A stretch of DNA of 64,000 bases from Martinezella rhizogenes (GTDB lineage Bacteria > Pseudomonadota > Alphaproteobacteria > Rhizobiales > Rhizobiaceae), in NCBI GenBank assembly GCA_013322215.1, contig JAAMEZ010000021.1, forward strand, positions 1 through 64,000. Reading direction: 5' to 3'. How positions within the stretch are numbered: the first letter of the stretch is position 1; the number at the start of each line of letters is the position of its first letter. Of the stretch, positions 35,222 through 47,200 are shown in pieces. The notes under the pieces were generated by a model. The model saw only the letters and a program-made list of their open reading frames with translations. It was not told the DNA's origin and ran no database searches. A program made the position numbers and the translations under genes.

Positions 35222-35828
35222 CGGCGGAGCATGTAAGATTCGCAGTGGAATGCCGCTGGCCGAAGGCCCGAGGCTGGAGGGTCAGGTCACTTCATGCAAG
35301 TCGCTACGCCTTAACCCATTGTATTAATTGCCTTTGGTCTTGGATGACCAGAGGTGCGCTGGTTCGAGTCCGTTCAAGAGCATAGAAATCTGCGGATCTT
35401 GTCACTGCGAGCCAATTACCCGGGGTCGAGCGTGATCCGTGGACTCAATCGGGACCTGCCGTTCAAATAGCGCCTTAGCCGAAACGCAGATTGGAGTATT
35501 GGATCATCCTCCGCTGTCGCTGCCGCCCATAGATCGCAACTAGCGGTGAGATGTTTCTATCTTGAATAGTTTTTCCGGCCTTGAAAACGTTTATGCTTCA
35601 AGGAATAACCGCTTTTGTTGCACAACCGCCACGCTACCCTGAAAACGTGCGTGAATTATTGCACCGCACCCACTACTTTCTGATGCATAGATTAGAATTC
35701 TGCTATGTAGCGCCTTAGCCGATGACCGGCCGCACTGCGTACCGTGCTGTTTCATGAATTTATGAGTCGATCGCGGGACAAAGCCCCCTTTGTCCTCGTG
35801 GATTATTGTTGTTTTCGGGAAGGTTTGC
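35222..35828. other. Leader region of the ialB-tpsB-tpsA operon
   Basis: 607 bp without a supported gene. It holds a tRNA-like piece: a 9-bp stem (35331-35339 with 35346-35354, one G-T pair) followed by the T-loop-like GGTTCGAGTCC (35361-35371). It also holds a 15-bp direct repeat TAGCGCCTTAGCCGA at 35468-35482 and 35708-35722, 240 bp apart, and an 8-bp hairpin (35776-35795) close to ialB. A minus-strand open frame of 91 codons overlaps the start of ialB and is not supported. Confidence 0.5.
35776..35795 (+). promoter_or_regulatory. Leader hairpin before the ialB-tpsBA operon
   Basis: Perfect GGACAAAG / CTTTGTCC stem with a CCCC loop, followed within 10 nt by a T/G-rich run, 33 nt before the ialB start. 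It could act as an attenuator or terminator. Confidence 0.45.
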
Positions 35829-36515
35829 ATGACGTTTTCGGCGCTGGCAAAGGCATATGCCATCAAGTCCCTCGCATCCGTAGTCCTCGTCTCAACGGCA
35901 TTCTATACAATGCCAGGCCTTGCCCAGGAGCAGCCGGCGCCAGCTGCAAATGCGCCTTCCAACGCAGGCGCTGCACAAAGTCCGGCCCCTGCAGCAAATG
36001 CCCAACAGCCGCCGGCTCCGCAGGCGCGGGTGCAGAAATTCGATGACTGGTACTATCGCTGCATCGACGGCAAGGCGGCGGATGGTTCGGCATTGACGAG
36101 CTGCGAAGTCGCGCAGATCGCCACGGTCAAGCAGGGTGACCAGGACGTCAACGTCTTGACGCTGGCGATCGCCAAGGCGACGGATGCGCCGGCTCCCTCG
36201 ACCAAGAAGGCGGCAAAGCAAGCAGCAAGCGATCTGGTGCTGACCACGCTCGTGCCGCTCAATATGTACATTCCCGCCGGCATCAGCATCGACGCGGCTG
36301 ACAAGCCGGTTTTGCAGCTTGCGTACCGCAACTGCAACCAGGCGGGCTGCTGGGCACAGCAGAAGCTGGATGCGAAGATGATCGCGGCCCTTTCCAAGGC
36401 TGCGGATGGCACCGGCCACGTCCAGATGATGAATGGCCAAAAGGTCAACATCAAATTCTCGCTGAAGGGATTGGCGGGGGCGCTTGATGCGCTGCAGAAG
36501 GCCGCATCCAACTAA
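35829..36515 (+). CDS. Invasion-associated locus B (IalB) family protein
   Basis: 228-aa periplasmic protein. A signal peptide ends near GLAQEQ (about residue 33), followed by a 40-residue Pro/Ala/Gln-rich linker (NAPSNAGAAQSPAPAANAQQ). The IalB domain is recognised by FDDWYYRCIDG, LTSCEVAQIA, NMYIPAGISI and YRNCNQAGCWAQ, with four cysteines. IalB proteins of Bartonella, Brucella and rhizobia are periplasmic, linked to envelope and host-association phenotypes, and biochemically unexplained. The ATG at 35829 has GGAAGG 5 nt upstream. tpsB starts 12 bp after its stop, so it is the first gene of the TPS operon. Confidence 0.88.
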   Translation: MTFSALAKAYAIKSLASVVLVSTAFYTMPGLAQEQPAPAANAPSNAGAAQSPAPAANAQQPPAPQARVQKFDDWYYRCIDGKAADGSALTSCEVAQIATVKQGDQDVNVLTLAIAKATDAPAPSTKKAAKQAASDLVLTTLVPLNMYIPAGISIDAADKPVLQLAYRNCNQAGCWAQQKLDAKMIAALSKAADGTGHVQMMNGQKVNIKFSLKGLAGALDALQKAASN

Positions 36516-36526
36516 TCGGGGCAGTC

Positions 36527-38269
36527 ATGACGTCAATCTCGCGATCGGCGACCGCGATAGGCGGGCTTTTGGCAGCGGTTCTCGCGGCTTCGGCCGCGGC
36601 CGCGCAGACGCCGAACGACGATTTCGCGCGCCGCCAGGCGCAGGAAGCCGAGCAGCAGCGGCTGCAGAGCTTGGGTCAGATGACGCCGAAGCCATCTGCG
36701 GCGGAAGCTCCGCAGCCGGCGGCCGCTGGCGGCAAGGCCGGGCCGTGCTTTGACATCATCCATATCGAGGTCGAGGGCGTCAGGCAGTTTTCGGCCGGCG
36801 CGATCGACACGATCACGGCGCCTTATGCGAACCGCTGTGTCGGCGTCGGCGAGATCAATGCGCTGCTGCGCGACCTGACGCATCTCTATCTCGACAAGGG
36901 TTTTGTGAGTTCCCGCGTCTACGTGCCGGCGCAGGATATCGCCAAGACCAAAGTGCTGCGCCTCGTTGCCGTCGAGGGCACGCTTGCAGATATCTACATC
37001 AACGGCAAGCCAGTTTCGGGTTTCGGTGCGGCGGGCTCCGGCGTGATCGCTACCGCCTTTCCCGGCATGAAGGGTAAGATCACCAATCTGCGCGATATCG
37101 AGCAAGGTCTCGACCAGATCAATCGTCTCACCTCCAACAATGCCAAGACGGCGATGCTGCCCGGCAAGACGGACGGCACCTCGATCCTCAATATCGAGAA
37201 CAAGCCCAGCCACCCCTGGCACCTCTCATTCGGCAACAGCAATCTTGGCCAGGAGCAGACCGGCTATTCCAAGAGCTCAGCCTCGATCGGCTATGACAGC
37301 CTCTTCGGCATCAACGACCAGTGGAATTTCGCTTACGAGCATACTGGCCCAGATTATCCATGGCGCAATGACGGTCTGGGCAAGAGCAACAGCTATTCCG
37401 GCAATGTCAGCGTGCCCTACGGCTACTGGACCTTTTCCGCCAATGGCTCCTGGTATGAATACGATAGCTCTGTTCCTGGAAATTTTGGGCCGCTCAATAC
37501 CTCGGGCGACAGTAAGCAGGTCGGCATCGGCGCCGATCGCGTGATCTTCCGCGACAAGGATTCGATCACCACCTTCAACAGCGGCCTGGCCTACAAGGAA
37601 ACCAACAATTTCCTGCTCGGCAACAGGATCGAGGTCGGCAGCCGCAAATATACCGTCGGCGATCTCGGTATCTCGCATTCGCGCCGCATGCTGGGCGGCC
37701 TCTGGGTCTTCGATCTTTCCTACAGCCAGGGGCTCAATCTGTTCGATGCCGTCGCTCCTGGCGACGCGGGTGCAGGCAATGCCGATCCCCGCTTCTCGAA
37801 GTTCACGGGCACGATCACTTTGACGCGGCCGTTCGAAGTGGCGGAGCAGCATTTCGAGATCAATTCGATCGTCACTGGGCAATATTCCCCCGACAATCTG
37901 TTCGGAGCGGAGCAGATCTCGGTCGGCGGCTATTCCTCCGTACGCGGCACGCGCGAGACCATGCTTTACGGCAATAACGGCTTCTTCATCCGCAACGATC
38001 TCGTCTGGCGGACGCAGCCATTTGCCGACAATGCCGCGCTTGCCAGGATACTCGGAGAATTCAGGCCCTATGTCGGTCTCGACTATGGGCGGATCGCACG
38101 CCAGACCCGCTACCAGATCGCCGGCGGCGACATGCTCGGCTGGACGGTCGGCGCCAAGCTCGCCGGCGGCAATGTCAATTTCGATATGGGTTATTCGGAT
38201 GTCTTTGGCGGCACGGTCGACCGCCGCGACTCCGGGCTTCTGTTTGTCAGCACATCCGTGAGGTGGTGA
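36527..38269 (+). CDS. TpsB outer-membrane transporter (FhaC/ShlB family)
   Basis: 580-aa two-partner-secretion pore. The signal peptide ends near AAAAAQ (residue 27), followed by an Ala/Gln-rich helix/linker. A POTRA pair starts at CFDIIHIEVEGVRQFSAGAI (about residue 75), with GEINALLRDLTHLYLDKGFV typical of POTRA_2. The 16-strand barrel fills the rest, and the plug-loop motif VRGTRE is at about residue 474 (YSSVRGTRETMLYG). The last residue is Trp, as usual for barrels. It recognises the TPS domain of the adjacent TpsA and threads it outward. Its stop is 2 bp before the tpsA ATG. AGTCATG at the start has GGGGCA upstream, a weak ribosome site, so coupling with ialB is likely. Confidence 0.93.
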   Translation: MTSISRSATAIGGLLAAVLAASAAAAQTPNDDFARRQAQEAEQQRLQSLGQMTPKPSAAEAPQPAAAGGKAGPCFDIIHIEVEGVRQFSAGAIDTITAPYANRCVGVGEINALLRDLTHLYLDKGFVSSRVYVPAQDIAKTKVLRLVAVEGTLADIYINGKPVSGFGAAGSGVIATAFPGMKGKITNLRDIEQGLDQINRLTSNNAKTAMLPGKTDGTSILNIENKPSHPWHLSFGNSNLGQEQTGYSKSSASIGYDSLFGINDQWNFAYEHTGPDYPWRNDGLGKSNSYSGNVSVPYGYWTFSANGSWYEYDSSVPGNFGPLNTSGDSKQVGIGADRVIFRDKDSITTFNSGLAYKETNNFLLGNRIEVGSRKYTVGDLGISHSRRMLGGLWVFDLSYSQGLNLFDAVAPGDAGAGNADPRFSKFTGTITLTRPFEVAEQHFEINSIVTGQYSPDNLFGAEQISVGGYSSVRGTRETMLYGNNGFFIRNDLVWRTQPFADNAALARILGEFRPYVGLDYGRIARQTRYQIAGGDMLGWTVGAKLAGGNVNFDMGYSDVFGGTVDRRDSGLLFVSTSVRW

Positions 38270-38271
38270 TC

Positions 38272-41200
38272 ATGAGGAATCACGTCAACGTATCGGCAGC
38301 GGGAGCTTTCTCAAGCTTGGCGCTGCGGCCGGCTCGGATCCTCAAGCAATCATTCGCGCTGATGTTGAGCGGTTTGCTTGTCTTCCAACCTGTGTTGGCG
38401 AACGCGCAATCTGTCTCCGCTGCTGGATCGGCGCCAGCGACCAATCAGCCTGGCGTCGGTACTGCGCCGAACGGCGTGCCGCTGATCGACATCGTCACGC
38501 CAAACGGGGCGGGTCTGTCCCATAACAAATACGACAACTTCAATGTCGGCACGCCGGGCCTGATCCTCAACAACTTCAATGGCCAGGTTGGCACGTCGAA
38601 TCTTGGCGGCGTCACGCCCGGCAACCCGAATCTTAAGAATTCGGGTCCGGCCTCGGTCATCCTGAACGAGGTTACCAGCGGCAACCGCTCCGCGCTGAAT
38701 GGCCCGACGGAAGTATTCGGCGGCAGAGCTGACGTCATCATCGCGAATCCGAATGGGATCACCTGCGCGGGCTGCGGCTTCATCAACACGCCGAGAGCGA
38801 CGCTGACGACCGGTGTGCCGAATATCGGCGCAGACGGCAGCCTGACAGGATTCGCCGTCAATGGCGGCGATGTCACCTTCGAAGGGGCAGGGGGGAACTT
38901 TGCGGCGGCTCCCGGTGCGGTCGATCTGTTCGACGTCGTCTCCCGCAATATCCATGTCAACGCGCCGATCTATGGCAAGATCGTGCGCCTGACTGGTGGC
39001 GCCAGCCAATACAATTATGCCACCGGCGAGGCGACGGCGCTGACCGCCACCTCGGGCACGCCGGAATATGCGATCGACGGCACGGCGCTCGGCGCCATGC
39101 AGGCCGACCGCATCAAGGTCGTCGTCACCGAAAAGGGCGCCGGTGTCAGGATGAGCGGCGACATGGCCGCCAATGCCGGCGAACTGTCGCTGTCGGCCGA
39201 CGGCAAGATCTCGATCGGCAATGCGTCCGCACGCGACGGCGTGACCATCACCTCGAAACAGAAGGTCACCGCTGCCAAGGTGACATCAAGGCAGAAGGTT
39301 GCGGTCCGGGCCGACCAGGGCATCACCCTGCAATCGGTTGCAGCCGATAGCGATATCGTGCTTGCAAGCGGAACTGGCCTGCTGAGCGTCTCCGGCGACG
39401 TCAACAGCGGCACGACTGTGCTGATGAGTTCGGGCGGCGGGATTGCTGCCGGCAGCGTCACCACTGGCAACGGTGCGGCAACGCTTGTCGCCACTTCCGG
39501 CGATATAGCGATTGCGGGGGCTGCCAATAGCACAGGCGACCTCAATCTGACCGCTTCGGCCGGTTCGATCTCGGCCGCTTCGCTGTTAAGCAACCAGAGC
39601 ATTGCATTGAATGCTGGGCTCGATATTGGAGTTTCCGGCATTGTCCTGGCGCAAGGTAACATTAGGACCAATGGTCGCTCGGTTTCCACCGGCATGGTCG
39701 TCTCGGGTATCAATATTGCTGCCACGAGTGCCGATCCGAACGGCAATGTCGTCCTTGGCAGTGCTGGCGATCTCAGCCTGACGGCGACCGGCGGCAACAT
39801 CACCACGGGCAACCTGTTGTCCGCCGGAGCGCTCGACGTCAGCGCCACTGGCAATGCGACCGCCGGAAGCATCCAGTCTACCACCGATCTGGCCGTGTCG
39901 GCGGCGTCGCTGACTTCAAGCGGCCTTACGTCACATGGCGCGCTCACCGTCAACGCCGCCACAAACGTGACCGGGCAGATTCTCGGCGCAAACAATATCC
40001 TGATCTCAGGTTCTGCGATCTCTGCCGGGGCCATCGTCTCTGGGGTCGACTTCACGCAAACCGCTGCGAGCGGCGGCAATCTCGTCCTTGGCAACAACGG
40101 CGACATGACGGTCCGGTCCTCAAGCGTCCTTTCAGCCAATACGCTGCTTGCAGCCGGGACGATTTCTGCGACATCCGCTGATCTGACTGTCGGCAATGTT
40201 ACAGGTCATAGTGATGTAACTCTTGCCGGGAGCCGCAGCCTGACCGCGACGGGCCAGGTTCTCGGAGCTGGCAATGTCTCGCTCTCGGGCGGTACTGTCT
40301 CGACCAATCAGGTCATTGGCGGTCTCGACTTCGCCGAAACGCAAGCCAACGGCGGATCCATTGTTCTGGGCAATGCCGGCGACATCACTTTGCAGGCCTC
40401 CGGCGCGCTCACGGCGAATGCATTGCTTGCGGCTGGCACTATCACCGCCACGGCCGCAGATCTCAGCCTTGGCAGTGTCACGGGTCATCAGGACATCGCT
40501 CTGTCAGGCAGTTCCACCCTCGCTGTGGCCGGTCAGATCCTCGGCGCTAGCGACATCACGCTTTCAGGCGGTACGGTTTCAACCAGCCAGGTGGTGACCG
40601 GGGTCGATTTCGCGGCCATGGCGCAGTCGTCGACAGGAGCGATTGTTATCAGTGCGGCCGGCGATCTGACGATCAACGCCACCAGCGCGACCTCAGGCCC
40701 GCTGCTGGTCGCCGGTGATCTAAGTGTGACCGGTGGCTCGTTCACGGGCTCGAATGTCACGGGTCACGGCAATGTTATAGTGAATGCTGCGACAAATCTC
40801 AGCGGCACACTCCTGGCGGCGGGCGATGTCGGCATCACCGGCACGAACATTACGGCGAGCACGCTCGTCTCGGGCGTTGATTTTGCGGCGACCAACCAGT
40901 CCCCGGACGGCAGTGTCGTACTTGGTTCCGCGGGTGCACTGACCCTCAAGGCCACGGCGGGCAACATCAACGCCGCCAACCTGCTCTCGGCTGGCGCGAC
41001 CAACGTCACCGCAAGCGGCAGCATCGGCAACAGCGTTGCCCCGAATGTGGTTGCCCACCAGAATCTGACGATGACGGCCGGCGGTACGATTGCCCTTGCT
41101 GGCCAGTCCATGGCGGCAGGCAATGTCAGCCTGCAGGGCCAGTCGATCTCGGTTGGAAGCCTGATCTCGGGTGTCGACTTTGCGGCGACCCGTGCCTCTA

Positions 41201-44200
41201 CGACCGGCGCATTGATGCTTGCTCAGGGTAGCGCTCAAGCGGGTACCATGACGCTGACTGCCACGAATGGCGATATCACAGCCAGCAACGCGCTGCTGTC
41301 CGGCGGCAATCTCAGCGCCACGGCAAATGGCGGCATCAGCTACGCGCTGCTACAGAGCCTTGCCAATGCCTCACTGACGGCTCCTGGCAGCATCAGCTAT
41401 ACGAATGACAGTCGCGTCACTGGCAATCTGACCATTAGCACGAGCACACTTGATCTCGCGGGAACGCGTGGCGCCAAGCTCGCCGTCGGTGGTGCTCTTG
41501 CCGTGACGGCGACATCCGCAAACCTGACGGGCAGCAGTCTTGTCCTCGGCGGGCTGACGCTCAATCTGACGGGTCAGGCCGATCTAACCGATGCGCAGGT
41601 GAGTACGGTCACGTCTAGCGTTACCGGTACTGGTAACGCGGGAGCCGGTGGCTCCGGCGACATTGCGATCACCGCAGGCGGTCTGACCGCGAGCGCCACC
41701 ACGACGCTGCTTGCCGCGCATGACCTGACGCTCACCCTACCGACGCTCTCCAACAGCGGGCAGTTGGCAGCCGGCAACGATCTGACCATCAATACATCAG
41801 GCGATCTCACCAACACGGCGACCGGTCTTCTCTATGCCGGCAAGGACGCTTCCCTGCTGGTCGCGGGAACCCTGACCAACAATCAGGGCGCCATTCTCGC
41901 CGGCAATGACCTGACGATTGCCGGCAGCTCGCTCAGCCAGCGGAATGCTGCGACGACCAACATCTCCGGCCTGATCCAGGCTGGCGGCGATATCTCCATC
42001 CTGACCTCCAATCTGACCAATCAGCGACTGACCACGCCGACCTGGACGACAGGCGTGCTCGTCTCCTCCGGAGCGGTCGTTGGCAGCTTTGTGCTTAATC
42101 CGGCTGTCGCAGGCCAACCCTTCGCCTATCTGGAGACCAGCGACCAGAACATCTTCCAGCTCTATCCCGGTATCAATCCGCCGGCATGGCAGGACTATCA
42201 GCCGCTGCTTTGGTCGCAGGCGACCCTTGCTGACGGCACGAGTTATCATGCCTGGACCTGGACCTCTGCGAACGGACCGACCGAGGTGCGGCCGATCTAT
42301 GACTGGATTTTGGCGAGAGTGCCGAAGGATGCCAATGGTAACCCGGTTCTCGATCCCAACAACCCTTCCAGATATTTCATCGTCGATGAAGTCATCCGCG
42401 GCGGCTCAGACGCCAGCACGACCTACACATGGGACCCGACCGCCAATATCAGCCAGTCGGTCTATGAGGACCAGTTCACCAGTGTGCTAAGCCCGGAAGC
42501 GGTGATCCGCTCCGGCGGCAATCTCACCATCGACGCCACCAACCTTACCAATTCCTACAGCCGGATCGAGGCCGGCGGCGATGCGACGCTCAAAGGATCG
42601 ACGCTCACAAACGAGGGCGTCGTTCTCAATCGTACAACGATGCTGACCTGCAATGCCCAGAGCGCCTGCACGGCCTTTAATGCCGATGGCACTGCCGATC
42701 CGTCGCGCGATATCGCCAACGGCACGTCGATTGTGTCGGGATCGCAGGTGATCGGCGGCGCGGCCGGCACGCTCAAGGCGGCCGGAGCGCTGAGCATCAA
42801 TTTCGGCACAGTCAACAACACATCGCTCGGTTCGACGAGTGGCGGCGCTGCCGTCAGCGCGCCCTCGACTTCCAGCGATCCGCTATCCGCCCTGAACGGC
42901 ATGACGGCAGGCGGCGCTCTGTTCACGGTCAACAGCGCACTCTCCAACGTGGCCGGCAACAGCGCACCGATTGCGAGCGGCGGCCTTACTGCGGCGCTCG
43001 GCAACCTGACCCAGATCTCCGCGGCGAACGTCACGCAACTGGCAGCACTCGCCAAGCCGCAATCCGGCGGTGTTGGCGGCACGGTTCCCGGTCAGGCCTT
43101 TATTTTCGAGACCCGCGCAGCCTTCCTCGACGTCTCAAAATTCTACGGCTCCGCCTACTTCATCAACCGCGCCGGCTACAATCCGGAGACGGGCGTTCCG
43201 TTCCTCGGAGATGCGTACTTCGACAATCAGCTCGTCGACACGCAGCTCCGGCAGCTCGTTGGCGATGGGCTCGGAAACGGCTCCTTCATCCCCGGCAACA
43301 ACGCCATCGACCAGATGAAGTCGCTGCTCGACAATGGTGCAGCTTACGCTGAGGCGAACGGTCTGGCGTTTGGTCAGGGTCTTACGCCTGACCAGGCTGC
43401 CAATCTGAAGCAGTCGATCGTCCTCTACCAGACCCAGACCGTCAATGGCGTCCAGGTTCTGGCTCCTGTCGTCTATCTGTCGGCTACCGACCGCGCCAAG
43501 GCAGGCACATCGACCGGTGCGATGATCGCCGGCAACACGGTCGATCTTAGCGGCGGAACCCTCAACAATTCCGGCGTTGTCGCTGCGGCTGGCGGCCTCA
43601 ACGTTGCCGCCAGCACCATCAAGTCGACCGGTACCTTCTATGCCGGCGGCAACCTGAACCTCACGGCTTCGAACGGCATTACGCTCGCTGCCCAGACCAT
43701 GACCATCGGCGGCCAGAACGTCGTCAACCCAAATGCCGGTGTGTCGGCCGGAGGTAATGTTCTGCTCGCCGCCAACAACAGCGATCTCAATCTCCAGGGC
43801 GCCAGCGTCAAGGCAGGCGGCAATGCGCAGCTCACAGGCAACAATGTCAACCTCGCCGCAGTCAAGGTTGACAATAGCGGCCAGCAAAATGCTACCGGCA
43901 CACGCGTCAATGCGGGCGGAAACCTGAACATCACCGGCGCCAACGACGTCAACGTCATCGGTTCTTCTGCTAAATCGGGCGGCGATCTCAGCGTCAAGGC
44001 TACGAACGGAGCGGTCAACATCGTCTCGACCGATGTCGCCCGGCGCACCGACGACGGCTACACCAGGACATCCGGCACGGATCAGCAGGCTTCGCAGCTT
44101 TCGGCCGGCGGCAATCTTCAGGTCAATGCCAATACGGGTGTTCTGATTTCGGGCTCGGATCTGTCGGCCAAGGGTGATGTCGGTCTGACCTCGAACGGCG

Positions 44201-47200
44201 ACATCAACATCACTACCTCGCAAAACCAGTCAAACTCGACTTTCGGCAAAAACTCCTCGTCCGATGTGACGCATAACGGCTCGACCATTACGGCGGGCGG
44301 CGATCTTGTCGCCAAGTCGAACAATGACATCAATGTCATCGGCTCGACGATGGATGCCGATGGAAAGCTTGGCTTGCAGGCCGGTCAGAACGTCACGATT
44401 GCTGAAGCGACCGATAGCGCCACCCTCGACGTCAAGAGCTCCAGTAAAAAGAGCGGCTTCCTCGGTTCGACGAAGGAGAATGCCTCCGGCCATCTGGAGA
44501 CAACGACAGCGGCCGGCTCGTCCCTCTCCGGCAAGGACGGTGTGACGATTATCTCCGGCGGCGACACCACGGTCTCGGCCTCCAAGGTCACAGCGGGCGA
44601 CGCCACCCATACGGCCGATCTCGATGTCCAGACCGGTGGCAATCTGATCGTGACGGCCGGTAAGGATACCGAGACCGAGCACGACAGCGCCAAGCGGAAG
44701 GGATTCCTGCGCAGTGGCAGCTCGAGCTATGACGGCTATAATGAGACGACGGTTGGATCACAGCTTTCAGCCTCCGGCGACGTCAACCTGGACGCCGGCA
44801 AGGCGGCGGCTATTGTCGGCTCAAAGGTCAATGCCGATGGCTCGTTGAATATCTCCGGTGAGAGCGTCAGCATTCTTGGTGCGCAGGAGAACCATCAGTC
44901 CGACAGCCAGCGCAAGGATTCAGGTCTCTTCGTCGGCTCCGGCGGCGGCTTCATCTCGCTCTACGGCAAGAACGAAAAGCAGGGCCAGCAATCCTCGACC
45001 GACAATATCGGCTCGACGCTTTCGGCTGGTCAGGATGTCAATCTGACGGCACGAGGCGGCGCGACGATCGCAGGCGATCGCGCTGGCGATCTCAACATCA
45101 TGGGATCGTCGGTCAGTGCCGATCGCGACATCAATCTCTCGGCTGCTCGTGACGTCAATGTCACCCCTGGCGCGGAAAGCTCCTCACAGTCCGAACAGCA
45201 GAAGAAGTCCGGCTTCGGTCTCGCCTTCTCGGCGGGTGGCGGTGGTTTCTCGATCGGTATCGGCGCGCAGTCGACCAAGGACAGCAAGGCGCAGCAGTTT
45301 GATACCAATGCAGTCTCTAATCTTTCCGCCGGGCGCGATCTCAACATCTCGGCCGGGCATGACGTCAATCTGCAGGCGACAAGCGCCTCGGCCGAACGCG
45401 ATGTGAGTGTCTTTGCCGGCAATAACATCAATCTGCTGTCGGCCAACGACGTCACCAATTATCAGGAGGCACACGAGAAGAGCTTTGCGGGTGTGACGCT
45501 CACGGTCTCCAGCCAGGTCGGCAAGGCGGCCCAGAGTATCATGAACTCGGCCGAGCGCTTGTCCGACAGCGGCGGCGTCAACGCAGTCACCAATACCGCC
45601 ATTGCCGGCCTTGGCTTCTACCAGGCCTACAAGGACCTCCAGAGTGTCTATGATCAGTATCAGAAGTCGGGCGATATCGGTGTCAACGTTTCGCTGACGG
45701 TTGGTGCAAGCCATCAGGAAAATAGCTGGTCCTCGTCATCCTCGACCCCGGTAGTCACCGATATCCGCGCCGGTCGCTCGATCTCAATGGAGGCGGAGAA
45801 TGGCTCCATCACCAGCGATGGCGCCCAGATCCTCGCTGGTTATGACAAGAACGGCGTTCCCACGGTTTCAGGCGATCCGCTGACCGGTGATATCTTCCTG
45901 TCGGCGAAGAACGGCGACATCAACCTGAATGCTGCGACAGGCACGTCGGATTCGACCAGCGCGAACAAGTCCTGGAGCGTCGGCGTCGGAGTCGGCGCGA
46001 CCTTCGGCGGTGGTGGAAACGGTGATCTGGGGTTGGTCGCCAATGCCGGGTACGGCAAGGGCAGCAGCGACACGGAGAGCCTCAGCCACACCAACACCCA
46101 CGTCAATGGCACCGGTGACATCAGCATCGTTACCAACGACCTGTCGCTACGCGGGGCGACGGTCACGGGCAACTCCGTCACCGCAGACGTGAAGAATCTG
46201 ACGATCGAGAGCCAGGTGGATACGGCCAAGGCCAAGGCTGACCAGCTAAGCCTTTCGGCATCGACTGGCTTTGGGTCGACCAATGCTTCGGGTGTCACCC
46301 AGAATGCCAAGGGCGATGCGGCGCTTGTTTCGGAGCAGTCGGGTATTCATGCCGGAACGGGCGGCCTGTCCATTGACGTGAGTGGCCAGACTTCGCTGGT
46401 CGGCGGCTTGATCACCAGTGAGGCTGGTGAAGGTCGCAACAGCTTCTCCACCGGTACACTGACGGTCGCCGATATCGACACGCACTCGACCTGGAAGGCC
46501 GATACCTACGGCCTCTCGATTGGCACTAGCGGCATCATGCCGACACCGCCGGTCAAAGACAGCGAAAACAAGACAGGTCAGGCGATTTCCGCCATTGGCG
46601 GCAATATTCCGATCACGATCACCGATCCTGCCCATCAGACGCAGGATGTTGGCACGATCCGTCGCGATACGGAGAACACCAACACCTCGCTGCCCGGTCT
46701 TCCGGACCTCGAGCATATCCTGCGTGACCAGTACAAGACCCAGGCAGATCTGCAGGCAGCGCAGGCCACTATGGCGGGATTGGTCGGGGATATTGCGAGC
46801 GAATTCTACAAGCAAGCTGCTCTCAGCCGAGATCAGGCGGGAATGGACTACTGGAAGGAGGGTGGCGCCGGTCGAGTACTCCTCCATACCATCGGTTCAG
46901 GTATCCTCGGTGGCGCCAATGGCTGGGAGGGAGCGCTGAAGGGAGCCGCCGGCGCTGCGACCTCGGCCTTGCTGACGCCTGCCATAGCAAGTCTCGTCAA
47001 GGGTATGTTGAAGGACAGCACCTTATCGGATCAGGACAAACAAGCGCTTGCCGCAGCGATCGGGACGAGCCTCAGTTCGGCAGTCGGTGGTGCCGTTGGT
47101 GGCGGCGAAGGAGGGTCCTACGGCTCGGCGCAGTATCAGTATAACTATCTGACGCACGAGCAGCTTGACGAAGCCAATAAGGAGCGCGGCGAACTCCTCA

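Noticed and set aside
35326..35390. Intact tRNA gene
   Set aside because: A stem and T-loop motif are present, but the T-stem pairs poorly and no acceptor or D-arm can be drawn; treated as tRNA-like only.
39015..40196. 393-codon minus-strand frame within tpsA
   Set aside because: Low-complexity antisense of repetitive beta-helix codons (Val/Pro/Ala-rich), not a protein-like composition.
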